Shown here piece after piece: positions 46,333 to 55,311 of a stretch of DNA of 64,000 nucleotides (position 1 is the first letter of the stretch; every line of letters starts with the position of its first letter). The DNA comes from Streptococcus parasanguinis (lineage in GTDB: Bacteria; Bacillota; Bacilli; Lactobacillales; Streptococcaceae). Position numbers and translations under genes: made by a program. The notes beneath the pieces were generated by a model. The model saw only the letters and a program-made list of their open reading frames with translations, made no database searches and had not been told where the DNA came from. The stretch covers positions 1,578,501 to 1,642,500 of the forward strand of contig NZ_CP134147.1 in the NCBI RefSeq assembly GCF_032163505.1. The letters are read 5' to 3'.

Positions 46333-46361
46333 AGTATACACTATGATACGCTGTTAGACAA
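46333..46361 (-). promoter_or_regulatory. Promoter of the GNAT gene
   Basis: TTGTCT (46356-46361), 17-base spacer, TATACT (46333-46338) on the minus strand. Confidence 0.6.
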
Positions 46362-46387
46362 AGGTCAATTTTCAGCAATTTGTTCAT

Positions 46388-46903
46388 TCAAGCCAGCAAA
46401 AAGAGTCCTCCCCAGACGAGTCCCAGCCCCCAAGCGACGAGGACATCCTTGGGATAATGAACCCCTCCAAGAACTCGGACAAGGGCTAATAGAAGAGATA
46501 GGAGCATCGAGCACATTCCTAGCGGAAGCGACAACTGGCAGACACACATCGAGATAATGGTCGCCGAAAAAACATGTCGGCTAGGAAAGGAATGTCCGGA
46601 TGAATTCTTTTCTAATAAGGGTTGAATCTCCCATTTCTCATAAGGTCTCGGAACATTGACCCAATGACGAAAGAGGCTAAACAAGACAAAACCCGAAGCA
46701 GGGATCCAGATAAAAGGCCAGATGCCTCCCATTGAAGTTTTCTTAAAAAACAGCCAACAAAAGACCAGGCCGTAGATGCCTGGCATCACGAACGTCAAGA
46801 TTCGATTCATCCTTTGAAGAACCTGCACACGATGTGGCTTTCTCGTAAAAGGCAGGGTTAGCCAACGATAAAATTTCGGATAATCTTGAAGATTGGGCTT
46901 CAT
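46388..46903 (-). CDS. PAP2-family membrane phosphatase
   Basis: 171 residues with about five membrane helices. The acid phosphatase motifs are present: RX6RP (RHWVNVPRP, Arg in place of the usual Lys), SGHSFPSRHVF, and GGVHYPKDVLVAW with the catalytic His. Likely acts on a lipid phosphate such as undecaprenyl pyrophosphate, PgpB-like. Start at 46903, with AGGAG eight bases upstream. Confidence 0.85.
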   Translation of the reverse strand: MKPNLQDYPKFYRWLTLPFTRKPHRVQVLQRMNRILTFVMPGIYGLVFCWLFFKKTSMGGIWPFIWIPASGFVLFSLFRHWVNVPRPYEKWEIQPLLEKNSSGHSFPSRHVFSATIISMCVCQLSLPLGMCSMLLSLLLALVRVLGGVHYPKDVLVAWGLGLVWGGLFLLA

Positions 46904-46931
46904 GTCGGCACTCCTGTCTTTCATCTTATTT

Positions 46932-46970
46932 TATACTACTAGTATACGCGATCCTAAGAAAGCCTGTCAA
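46932..46970 (-). promoter_or_regulatory. PAP2 gene promoter with palindrome over the -10
   Basis: TTGACA (46965-46970), 18-base spacer, TATACT (46941-46946) on the minus strand. The perfect 15-base palindrome TATACTACTAGTATA (46932-46946) covers the -10 and is a possible operator. Confidence 0.55.
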
Positions 46971-47093
46971 GCCAGGCTCTTTTTTTATCCTTTCTTTCTT
47001 CTTTTTCACATTAGAAGCGATCTATTTTTGACGCTTTGTCATTTTTCTGTACCTAAGAATCGTCTTTCCCATTACTATTATCGATAAAAAAAT

Positions 47094-47270
47094 GAGGCTG
47101 GGACAAAAGTCCTAGACTCTTAATTGTTTTTGGATTGTCGAGCAAGACGCAGTGGTTGAGTGGTCTCTACTACGCTGATTTCATCAGCTTTTACAGCCCT
47201 ACTCAACTGTGCGGAGGTGGGACGACGAAATCGAATTCTAACGAATTACCGATTTCTGTCCCACTCTCAT
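47094..47270 (+). repeat. Three-hairpin intergenic repeat, family R1, copy B
   Basis: About 177 bp, same three-stem plan as copy A. Small changes weaken the first two stems (GACTC for GCCTC, GGTCT for GGGCT). It is one half of a ~600-base gene-free stretch (46904-47512) made up of the PAP2 promoter, this repeat and an R3 repeat. Confidence 0.8.
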
Positions 47271-47278
47271 TTTTTCAC

Positions 47279-47508
47279 TTTGTATGTTACGCCCTTTGTA
47301 TCTTGTTGGAATTGCGACAGGACGAAGGTGGATCGATACCATCCACCTGAGGAGTTAGTGAGTCGTGTCGGCAAGGCACCATTGTGCTTGCCGTTACACG
47401 AATTGAACACGGCCTAAATGCTGTGTGAAAAAGATAAATTCTCTTGTGAGCATCGCTCACTGCTAGAATTTCCTATTTTCACTGTGCATTTTACGGGCTT
47501 TGTATCTT
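47279..47508 (+). repeat. Long intergenic repeat, family R3, copy 2
   Basis: About 230 bp, inverted with respect to copy 1 at 32254-32481, with the same ends (TTACGCCCTTTGTATCTT and TTACGGGCTTTGTATCTT) in direct orientation. It ends 5 bases from the stop of the ABC exporter gene. Confidence 0.75.
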
Positions 47509-47512
47509 GATT

Positions 47513-49273
47513 TCATGCTACTTCTTCTGTGAATTGGCTATTATAGAGATCAGCATAGAAGCCATTTTGGCTCATGAGTTCTTGGTGGTTGCCTTGCTCG
47601 ATAATATTTCCATCTTTCATCACGAGAATCAGATCCGCATTACGGATAGTGGACAAGCGATGGGCAATGACAAAGGAGGTCCGGCCTTCCATGAGTTTGT
47701 CCATGGCTTTTTGAATCAACTCTTCTGTACGGGTATCGACAGATGAGGTTGCTTCATCCAAGATAAGGAGCGGAGCATCCTTCAAGAGGGCACGCGCAAT
47801 GGTCAAAAGTTGCTTTTGACCAACGGACAAGGTCACTGAATCATCTAATACAGTATCATAGCCATTCGGCAAGGTCCGAATAAAGTGATGGACCCCAACC
47901 GCTCGGGTTGCCGCTTCGACTGCTTCATCTGAAATATCGGTTTGATTAAAGACTAAGTTTTCCCGAATGGTCCCTTCAAAGAGCCAGGTATCTTGTAAGA
48001 CCATCGAAAAAGCATCATGAACTTCTTCGCGACTCATGGCCTTAGTATCCACACCATCGATGGTAATTTTACCAGCTTGAATGTCGTAAAAACGCATCAA
48101 GAGATTGACCATGGTGGTCTTACCAGCACCTGTTGGACCAACAATGGCTACTTTTTGCCCCGGTTTGGCTTCAGCTGTAAAGTCATGGATAATAGTCTTG
48201 TCTGGTGAATAGCCAAAACGAACATGCTCAAATTTGACATGACCTTTTGTTGTTTCCAATTGACGTATTTTTTGGGATTCGTCTTCCATTTCTTCTTCGT
48301 CTAAGAATTCAAAGACACGCCTCATAGCAGCACTAGCTGATTGCAATTGGGTAATTCCTTGGGCCATTTGACCAATTGGTTGGGTAAAGATGCGGACATA
48401 GGTCATAAAGGCCACAATGGTCCCAATGGTAATATCTCCATTAATGGTGAGGGCAGCCCCTACGATACAGACCATGACATAACCAAAATTCCCTACAAAC
48501 TGCATCAAGGGCATCATAATCCCAGAGAAGAATTGGGATTTCCACATGCTTTGATACAAATCTTGATTGATGGCATCAAAATGATCTTTGGCTTGATGAC
48601 GGCCATTGTAGGAAATAACAACATTATGTCCACTATAGATTTCTTCAACATAGCCTGAAACTTTAGCAAGATTATCTTGTTGTTGCTTAAAGAGAGGTTG
48701 GCTCTTGACCATAATAATGCCGGAAAGAGCAAAACCTGCAAAGATGGACACAATCGCTGTCACCGCCAAGTGCCAGTCCGTCTTAAACATCATAAGGATG
48801 GAGCCAATCAATAAGACAACAGAAGAGACCATTTGAACCAAGCTTTGGTTAAAGGATTGGGTCATCAAATCCACGTCATTGGTCACACGAGACAAGGTAT
48901 CTCCTTGTTCATGGCTATCAAAATATTGGAGGGGTACACGATTGATCTTCTCAGCAATGGCATTGCGCAAGCGTTCTGCGAAGCGCTGAATCATGGTTGA
49001 GATAATGAAACTACTGCTGTAGGACACCAGTGCTCCAACTCCATAAAGGATGGCTAAAGTCAGGGCAATCGAAGTGATTTTGTCAATATCAATGGCTCCT
49101 CCCATCCCTTTTGTGATGGTATCCGTGATTTCTTTTAACTTATCCGGTCCAATAACCGTGATAATACTCGATACGATCGAAAAGAGGATAGCAACTTGGA
49201 AAAATAGGTGGAAGCCCTTCAAATAGGGAGAAAGTTGTCTCCAAAGGGACGATTCTTGTTTTGTTTTATGCAT
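47513..49273 (-). CDS. Heterodimeric ABC exporter, subunit with canonical catalytic Glu
   Basis: 586 residues: six-helix exporter domain (about 15-310), then ATPase with Walker A GPTGAGKTT, a degenerate signature LSVGQKQLLTIARA and Walker B LLILDEATSSVD with the catalytic Glu. It pairs with the upstream gene. Relatives such as EfrAB and LmrCD export drugs. The ATG at 49273 has GGAG upstream within the partner gene; the reading frame extends further back but without a site. Confidence 0.88.
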   Translation of the reverse strand: MHKTKQESSLWRQLSPYLKGFHLFFQVAILFSIVSSIITVIGPDKLKEITDTITKGMGGAIDIDKITSIALTLAILYGVGALVSYSSSFIISTMIQRFAERLRNAIAEKINRVPLQYFDSHEQGDTLSRVTNDVDLMTQSFNQSLVQMVSSVVLLIGSILMMFKTDWHLAVTAIVSIFAGFALSGIIMVKSQPLFKQQQDNLAKVSGYVEEIYSGHNVVISYNGRHQAKDHFDAINQDLYQSMWKSQFFSGIMMPLMQFVGNFGYVMVCIVGAALTINGDITIGTIVAFMTYVRIFTQPIGQMAQGITQLQSASAAMRRVFEFLDEEEMEDESQKIRQLETTKGHVKFEHVRFGYSPDKTIIHDFTAEAKPGQKVAIVGPTGAGKTTMVNLLMRFYDIQAGKITIDGVDTKAMSREEVHDAFSMVLQDTWLFEGTIRENLVFNQTDISDEAVEAATRAVGVHHFIRTLPNGYDTVLDDSVTLSVGQKQLLTIARALLKDAPLLILDEATSSVDTRTEELIQKAMDKLMEGRTSFVIAHRLSTIRNADLILVMKDGNIIEQGNHQELMSQNGFYADLYNSQFTEEVA

Positions 49274-51068
49274 GTTCCAACTCCTCCTTAGACAATTGTG
49301 AATAGGCAATTTCTTGATAGACTTCATTGGTCGCAAGCAATTCTTTGTGGGTGCCTTGACCGACGACCTTCCCTTGATCCAAGACCAAAATCAAATCCGC
49401 ATCCATAATGGTCGAAATCCGTTGGGCAACGATCAATTTGGTCGTATCTGCCAGCTCTTCTTTCAGGGCTTGGCGCAGGATCCGATCCGTTTTGTAATCC
49501 AGGGCTGAGAAGGAATCATCAAAGATGAGGATCTCGGGCTTACGTGCAAGGGCACGCGCAATGGCCAAACGTTGACGTTGTCCTCCAGAGAAGTTGCTTC
49601 CTCCTTGCGCTACTTCTGTATCCAAGCCCTTCTCTTTTGTGGCAACAAACTCTTTGGCTTGGGCCAATTCAAGAGCTTTCCAGATGGCTTCATCCTCTAA
49701 TTTTCCTTGACTACTTTCTCCAAATTCCATATTGGAGCGAATCGTGCCGCTAAAGAGCACTGCTTTTTGGGGAATGTAGCCGACTTTATTGTTCAATTCT
49801 TGGTGGCTATAATCCTTGACATTCACCCCATCCACTAAGATCTTTCCTTCTGTCGCATCGTAAAAACGTGGAATTAAATTGACCAAAGTGGATTTACCAG
49901 AGCCGGTTGATCCAATGAAGGCAACGGTTTGTCCCTTCTGAGCTGAAAAGGTAACATGCTCAATCATAGCACGGGAAGTCCTTCCATATCGGAAGGAAAC
50001 ATCTTGAAATTCTACACTTCCTTTTTCTCCAGACTCAGTCTTGGACTCAGATGGAAAATCAACAGACGGCTCTAGAGCCAAGACCTGATTAATCCGTTTT
50101 GCGGATACCAAGGCACGAGGAAGAATAATCAAGATGGCCACCATCATCATAAAGCCAACGACAACCTGCATGGCGTAAGAAGAGAAAGTAATCATATCGG
50201 AGAAGACCTTGGTCCGATCCGCTAAGGCAGAACTCACGGCAAGCTTTGTAGGATCTTTTGGCATGGCGATATCATTGATCAAGTGCGCCCCAATCCAGTA
50301 GATAGCAAGGGTCAACCCACTTGATACCACTGTCATGACAGGGTTCATCAAAGACATCAAACGATAAACAAAGAGATTTAGACGGGTTAAGCCCTTGTTT
50401 TCAGCCTGGAATTTCTCATTTTGATAAGCTTCTGCATTGTAGGCGCGAACCACTCGCACCCCAGTCAAACTCTCCCGTGTCGTCGCATTCAAAGCATCGG
50501 TCAAACCTTGAACCTTTTGCTGGCGCGGAAAGGCAATAAGAACCAGAACAGAGAGAAGAATCAAGACCATCAAGACCGCAATCCCAACAGACGTTGTCCA
50601 GGCACTGCTCTTCCCCCAAATCTTGGTCAGAGCCCAAATCGCCATAATGGGACCACGCGTCACAACTTGCATCCCCATGACAATCATGATTTGTAACTGG
50701 GTCAAATCATTGGTTGTACGAGTCAAGAGAGAGGGAACGGAGAATTTCTTGATCTCGGCATCAGAGTAATCCATCACTTGATGGAAAATCTCTCCTCGAA
50801 GTCGCGTCGTAAAGCTGGCAGCGACTCTTGAAGCCAAAAAGCCCACAAAAACTGCCATCAAAAAGCTTCCAAAAGAGAAGAGCAACATCTTGCTTCCCGG
50901 ATCCATAATATCAGAAACCTTGGTCCCATCCTTGGCTAAGAGGGTCGTGATATCGGATAAGTATTCAGGAGTCTTTAAATCCATCCAAACAGCCAGACAG
51001 ATAAAGACCGTACTAAGGGCAATCATGCCCCATTCTTTGGCAGTTAACCGCCGAAATATATTGATCAT
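49266..51068 (-). CDS. Heterodimeric ABC exporter, subunit with degenerate catalytic residue
   Basis: 600 residues: exporter membrane domain (about 15-325) and ATPase with Walker A GSTGSGKST, intact signature FSGGQRQRLAIARA, and Walker B LIFDDSFSALD, where Asp replaces the catalytic Glu. So its Walker B site is the non-hydrolysing one. It overlaps the marR-type gene by four bases and its partner by eight, forming one operon. Confidence 0.88.
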   Translation of the reverse strand: MINIFRRLTAKEWGMIALSTVFICLAVWMDLKTPEYLSDITTLLAKDGTKVSDIMDPGSKMLLFSFGSFLMAVFVGFLASRVAASFTTRLRGEIFHQVMDYSDAEIKKFSVPSLLTRTTNDLTQLQIMIVMGMQVVTRGPIMAIWALTKIWGKSSAWTTSVGIAVLMVLILLSVLVLIAFPRQQKVQGLTDALNATTRESLTGVRVVRAYNAEAYQNEKFQAENKGLTRLNLFVYRLMSLMNPVMTVVSSGLTLAIYWIGAHLINDIAMPKDPTKLAVSSALADRTKVFSDMITFSSYAMQVVVGFMMMVAILIILPRALVSAKRINQVLALEPSVDFPSESKTESGEKGSVEFQDVSFRYGRTSRAMIEHVTFSAQKGQTVAFIGSTGSGKSTLVNLIPRFYDATEGKILVDGVNVKDYSHQELNNKVGYIPQKAVLFSGTIRSNMEFGESSQGKLEDEAIWKALELAQAKEFVATKEKGLDTEVAQGGSNFSGGQRQRLAIARALARKPEILIFDDSFSALDYKTDRILRQALKEELADTTKLIVAQRISTIMDADLILVLDQGKVVGQGTHKELLATNEVYQEIAYSQLSKEELEHA

Positions 51069-51511
51069 TCCTCGCTCCTTTTTTTCATATTCTCATAAAA
51101 TTGATGCATGACCCTGAAAAAGATGGCCAATTCTTCTTCTGATACACCAGCCATCATATCCTGGTCCACTTCTTCAAAGAATTGTTTCATGTCATTCAAT
51201 TTATCTTTTACACTGTCTGTTAGGTAGACATACTTGGCCCGTTTATCGGTTGGACTAGGCTCTAGATAAATAAAGCCATTTTTCTCCATGCGCTTGATCA
51301 GGTTACTCGTCACGGATTTTGAGATATGAAGTTCCTGCTCAACATCCCGAATCAAGGTCACTTTCCCCTCCTTTTCACGATGAGATAAAAAGCCCAATAC
51401 CTGACCTTGGGGTCCTGCGCTAAATTCAAGCCCTCTCTTCTTGGCCTCTCTTTCTACCATGAGGTGAATGAGATGACCGATTTTTTTAAATTCTAGTAAA
51501 GGTTTGTCCAT
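51065..51511 (-). CDS. MarR-family regulator of the ABC exporter
   Basis: 148 residues. Winged helix with LIRDVEQELHISKSVTSNLIKRMEKNGFIYLEPSPTDKRAKYVYLT, flanked by dimerisation helices. I start at 51511, with GGAGG five bases upstream; ATG at 51514 and TTG at 51523 are too near the site. First gene of the exporter operon; three matching 16-bp inverted repeats flank its promoter, indicating autorepression. Confidence 0.9.
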   Translation of the reverse strand: MDKPLLEFKKIGHLIHLMVEREAKKRGLEFSAGPQGQVLGFLSHREKEGKVTLIRDVEQELHISKSVTSNLIKRMEKNGFIYLEPSPTDKRAKYVYLTDSVKDKLNDMKQFFEEVDQDMMAGVSEEELAIFFRVMHQFYENMKKRSEE

Positions 51512-51525
51512 CATTTCCTCCAAAT

Positions 51526-51611
51526 AGTTCTCTTAAGAACTTTAAAGTTACTATGAGAACTATTTTAACACAAAAAAGATCCCTGTCAAGAAAAAAGTTT
51601 CCATAAGAACT
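51526..51611 (-). promoter_or_regulatory. MarR-controlled promoter with three operator repeats
   Basis: TTGACA (51584-51589), 16-base spacer, TAAAAT (51562-51567) on the minus strand. Three 16-bp sites of form AGTTNNNNTNAGAACT lie at 51526-51541, 51546-51561 and 51596-51611: two downstream of the -10, one upstream of the -35. Their spacing is 20 and 50 bases, near whole helical turns. Confidence 0.75.
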
Positions 51612-51646
51612 AAAAAAAGGAGCCGAATCGACTCCATCCTTCATCT

Positions 51647-52057
51647 TTAGATAATAATGCCTTCTAGATGATCCATTTCATGCTGACAGATCTGGGCCGA
51701 AAAGCCTGACAAATGAATTGTTTTTGCTTTCCAATTCATATCTCGATAGGCCACTGAAATCTCCTCATAACGAGTGGTCGGCCGACTCCCCACCAAGGAC
51801 AAGCATCCTTCCTCTGTTTGGTAAGGCTTTTTCTTTTCAAGGAGAACCGGATTAAACAGGACCAAATTTTCACTTCCCATTCGGATGATAATCGCTCGCT
51901 TTTTCACCCCGATCATATTGGCTGCTAAACCGACACACTCAAGGAGATGAGCATTTAAGGTGTCCTGCAAATCCAAAGCCAAGGTGCGATCCTCAGGTGT
52001 CGCTTCTTCTGACTTTTGACCCAAGAATAAGACATCTTTTACAATATTCTTTTTCAT
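51647..52057 (-). CDS. Peptide deformylase paralogue with altered motif I
   Basis: 136 residues. Metal-site motifs are complete: EEGCLSL (Cys85) and QHEMDHLEG (His126, Glu127, His130). Motif I, normally G-x-G-L-A-A-x-Q, reads CVGLAANM, so the catalytic Gln is Met48. This may lower or remove deformylase activity. Start at 52057 with GAGGAAGG upstream; the frame runs back into a repeat (copy C) but that part is not a real protein. Confidence 0.8.
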   Translation of the reverse strand: MKKNIVKDVLFLGQKSEEATPEDRTLALDLQDTLNAHLLECVGLAANMIGVKKRAIIIRMGSENLVLFNPVLLEKKKPYQTEEGCLSLVGSRPTTRYEEISVAYRDMNWKAKTIHLSGFSAQICQHEMDHLEGIII

Positions 52058-52091
52058 TCCTTCCTCACTTCTTGATAGATAGACGAAAGAA

Positions 52092-52266
52092 GAGAGTGGG
52101 ACAGAAATCGGTAATTCGTTAGAATTGGATTTCATCGTCCCACCTCCGCACAGTTGAGTAGGGCTGTAAAAGCTGATGAAATCGGCGTAGTAGAGCCCAC
52201 TCAACCACTGCGTCTTGCTCGACAATCCAAAAATAATTGAGAGGCTAGGACTTTTGTCCCAGCCTC
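52092..52266 (-). repeat. Three-hairpin intergenic repeat, family R1, copy C
   Basis: About 175 bp, same three stems, on the minus strand between scrK and the deformylase gene. Here the repeat reads in frame with the deformylase gene for some 50 codons. Confidence 0.8.
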
Positions 52267-52304
52267 CTCGCTCTTGTTTCTAACCTCTAAGAGACAATTG
52301 CTGC

Positions 52305-53204
52305 TTATTTTTTAAGCTTTTCGCTCACTTCTTTTGCAAGGACAAAGTTCCCCAAGGTCGCTGAACCATTGCCGGCAACTGCAGGTGTCACAATATAATC
52401 TCTCACATCAGGTACAGGGAGGTAACCGTTCAAGAGGGCAGTAAATTTCGTGCGAACACGATCTAACATATGTTGTTGAGCCATGACTCCTCCTCCAAAG
52501 ACAATGACGTCTGGGCGGAAGGTAACTGTCGCATTCACTGCTGCTTGTGCGATGTAGTAGGCTTGAATATCCCATACATTGCTGTTGAGTTCAATGTTTT
52601 CCCCACGAATACCCGTACGAGCTTCGAGACTAGGACCAGCCGCAAAACCTTCCAAACAGCCATTGTGGAAAGGACAAACACCCTTGAATTCTTTTTCCAC
52701 ATCCATTGGGTGTTGGGCCACATAGTAGTGTCCCATTTCTGGGTGCCCAGCTCCCCCGATAAACTCACCACGTTGGATGACACCAGCTCCGATTCCTGTT
52801 CCGATTGTATAGTAAACCAAGTTTTCGATATGACCACCCGCATTGTTGCGTGCGACCACTTCTCCATAGGCAGAACTATTCACATCTGTTGTGAAATAGA
52901 TAGGTACATTCAAGGCACGACGGAAGGCCCCAACGATATCTACATTGGCCCAATTTGGTTTTGGAGTCGTTGTGATGAAACCATAAGTGTTTGAATTTGG
53001 ATCGATATCAATTGGTCCAAATGAACCAATCGCAAGCCCAACTAGATCCTCAAATTTTGAGAAAAATTCAATACACTTATCAATCGTCTCAATTGGCTTG
53101 GTTGTTGGAAATTGTACTTTTTCCACAACATTATAGTTTTCATCACCAACCGCACAAACAAATTTTGTACCGCCAGCTTCCAAACTTCCATATAATTTTG
53201 TCAT
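52305..53204 (-). CDS. scrK: Fructokinase (ROK family)
   Basis: 299 residues. Phosphorylates fructose released when sucrose-6-P is split. ROK motifs: GSLEAGGTKF (ATP loop), GTGIGAGVIQ, and the zinc region GHPEMGHYYV..CPFHNGCLEG. It lies next to scrA, scrB and scrR, which fixes the role. An extended -10 (TGCTATAAT) lies about 40 bases upstream of its start. Confidence 0.92.
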   Translation of the reverse strand: MTKLYGSLEAGGTKFVCAVGDENYNVVEKVQFPTTKPIETIDKCIEFFSKFEDLVGLAIGSFGPIDIDPNSNTYGFITTTPKPNWANVDIVGAFRRALNVPIYFTTDVNSSAYGEVVARNNAGGHIENLVYYTIGTGIGAGVIQRGEFIGGAGHPEMGHYYVAQHPMDVEKEFKGVCPFHNGCLEGFAAGPSLEARTGIRGENIELNSNVWDIQAYYIAQAAVNATVTFRPDVIVFGGGVMAQQHMLDRVRTKFTALLNGYLPVPDVRDYIVTPAVAGNGSATLGNFVLAKEVSEKLKK

Positions 53205-53316
53205 GTTGGCTCCTTTTTTATTATGAAAAATATCCTGTATTTATTATAGCATATTTTGTAGTCAATCTTTTTCTCTTCTCTAAAGAAAAAACACACTTTT
53301 TTTGAGAAATAAAATT

Positions 53317-53346
53317 CAAGGACTGGAGATGATAGACCAGTCCTTG
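53317..53346 (-). terminator. Terminator of scrA
   Basis: CAAGGACTGG / CCAGTCCTTG perfect 10-bp stem with a T-rich tail on the minus strand. Confidence 0.75.
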
Positions 53347-53363
53347 AAAACTTATTGTTTCGA

Positions 53364-55283
53364 TTAAGCTTTGACTTCGATGATCGCATCACCCTTCGCA
53401 ACAGATCCAGTTGCAACAGGTGTGACAGAAGCATAGTCAGCTGTGTTAGTGACGATCACCATAGTTGTGTCTTCAAGACCAGCTGCGGCAATTTTCGCTG
53501 CATCAAATGTACCAAGGACATCACCAGCTTTCACTTTATCACCTTGAGCTACTTTTTGATCAAATCCTTCACCGTTCATTGATACGGTATCAATCCCAAC
53601 GTGGATCAAGATTTCAGCACCATTAGCGGTCTTCAAACCGTAAGCGTGACCAGTTGCAAAAGCAATGGTTACTTCAGCATCAGCTGGTGCATAGACAACG
53701 CCTTCAGTTGGTTTGATGGCAATTCCTTGTCCCATCGCTCCACTTGAGAAGACAGGATCATTCACATCAGCAAGTGCTACAGCACTACCAACGATAGGAG
53801 AGATGATGGTTTCGTCTTGAAGAGATGCTGGAATAACTCCAGTTGTTTCTTCTTCAATAATAGCTTCTGCTTCTTTGTCCTCTGCAGGAACTGATGAAGC
53901 TTCATCTTCATAACCAAACATATAAGTCAAACCGAAACTTAGGGCAGTTGTAAATACAACCATAAATACATATTTCAATAATTGACCGTTTAGATAGAGA
54001 AGCGTTCCTGGAATAATTGTAATACCAAATCCTGTACCAGCAAGATTTAACATAGATGCAATCCAACCACCTACTGCACCTGCTCCCAAAGCAATAACGA
54101 ATGGTTTCACATAACGCAAGTTTACACCAAAGATTGCAGGCTCAGTAATACCTAACAAGGCAGAGATAGTTGCAGGAAATGCTAGAGCTTTCACTTTTTG
54201 AGATTTAGATTTCACTGCCACTGCTAAAGTAGCTCCAGCTTGTGCAGTCATAGCCGCTGTAATAATTGCATTAAATGGATCTTTTTTATCTGCAGTAATT
54301 AATTGTGATTCAAGAAGATTAAAGATATGATGGACGCCGGTAACGACAATCAACTGATGAACGCCACCAATAAGAAGACCTGCAAGACCAAATGGTAAAT
54401 TCAAAATAAACTTAGTTACATTTAGTACATATTCTTCGATACTGTGGAAGAATGGACCAATAATAAACAAAGCGAGGAATGACATGATTGTCAATGTGAA
54501 TAATGGAACCAATAACAAATCTAAGACATCTGGAATTTTCTTATGGAGCCACTTTTCAAGTTTCGCACCAATTAGACCAACGAAGAAAGCGGGAAGAACT
54601 GAGTTCTGGAATCCAACCACATGATGGAAGATACCAAAGTATGTTGCTGCTTTAGAAGGATCTTCCGCTACAACCCACGCATTTGGAAGTGTCGGACTAA
54701 CCATCATCAAACCAATTACAATCCCAAGAACAGGATTTCCTCCGAATACTCGGAATGCAGACCATGAAATCAAGGCTGGGAAGAAGGCAAACGCGGTATC
54801 AGTTAAAATTGTTGAATAGGTATAAAAATCAGTAGATTTAAATGCATCTGCTGTTGTGCCAAACAAAGCCAAAACCTGGTCTTGAGCAATGGCACCACGA
54901 ATCCCCATAAACAATCCAGTCGCAACAATTGCTGGTAGAATTGGAACAAAAACGTCTCCAAAGGTACGGATCGCGCGTTGGAACCAGTTTCCTTGTTTAG
55001 CGGCTTCTGCTTTCATTTCATCTTTTGATGATGTTGGTAAGCCAAGAGCTACTACTTCATCATAGATCTTGTTTACAGTACCAGTACCAAAGATGATTTG
55101 GTATTGACCTGAGTTAAAGAAAGCACCTTGTACTTTTTCAATGTTCTCAACAACATCTTTGTTGATTTTTGATTCATCTTTTACCATCACGCGAAGACGA
55201 GTCGCACAGTGAGCAACACTGCTAACGTTCTCAACCCCACCGATTGCATCGATGACCTGCTTTGCAATTTCTGTATTTGACAT
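53364..55283 (-). CDS. scrA: Sucrose-specific PTS transporter EIIBCA
   Basis: 639 residues in the order EIIB (1-90; phosphorylated Cys26 in SVAHCATRLR), EIIC membrane domain (about 110-460) and EIIA (about 490-639; His in ILIHVGIDTVSMNGEGF). Imports sucrose as sucrose-6-phosphate. It is divergent from scrB across a 378-base control region with operator-like repeats. Confidence 0.93.
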   Translation of the reverse strand: MSNTEIAKQVIDAIGGVENVSSVAHCATRLRVMVKDESKINKDVVENIEKVQGAFFNSGQYQIIFGTGTVNKIYDEVVALGLPTSSKDEMKAEAAKQGNWFQRAIRTFGDVFVPILPAIVATGLFMGIRGAIAQDQVLALFGTTADAFKSTDFYTYSTILTDTAFAFFPALISWSAFRVFGGNPVLGIVIGLMMVSPTLPNAWVVAEDPSKAATYFGIFHHVVGFQNSVLPAFFVGLIGAKLEKWLHKKIPDVLDLLLVPLFTLTIMSFLALFIIGPFFHSIEEYVLNVTKFILNLPFGLAGLLIGGVHQLIVVTGVHHIFNLLESQLITADKKDPFNAIITAAMTAQAGATLAVAVKSKSQKVKALAFPATISALLGITEPAIFGVNLRYVKPFVIALGAGAVGGWIASMLNLAGTGFGITIIPGTLLYLNGQLLKYVFMVVFTTALSFGLTYMFGYEDEASSVPAEDKEAEAIIEEETTGVIPASLQDETIISPIVGSAVALADVNDPVFSSGAMGQGIAIKPTEGVVYAPADAEVTIAFATGHAYGLKTANGAEILIHVGIDTVSMNGEGFDQKVAQGDKVKAGDVLGTFDAAKIAAAGLEDTTMVIVTNTADYASVTPVATGSVAKGDAIIEVKA

Positions 55284-55311
55284 TTTGCAAAAATCTCCTT
55301 ATTTTTTGTAA

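Noticed and set aside
47135-47417. Two short plus-strand reading frames of 71 and 85 codons
   Set aside because: They are made of repeats R1 and R3 joined; no ribosome site and no independent conservation visible.
52058-52225. N-terminal extension of the deformylase paralogue (about 56 extra residues)
   Set aside because: It is the translation of repeat R1 copy C; the same peptide appears in other R1 copies with no gene attached, and a good ribosome site precedes the ATG at 52057.
52470-52994. 174-codon plus-strand frame
   Set aside because: Antisense to scrK; composition (Cys/His/Thr-rich) and lack of start signals mark it as spurious.
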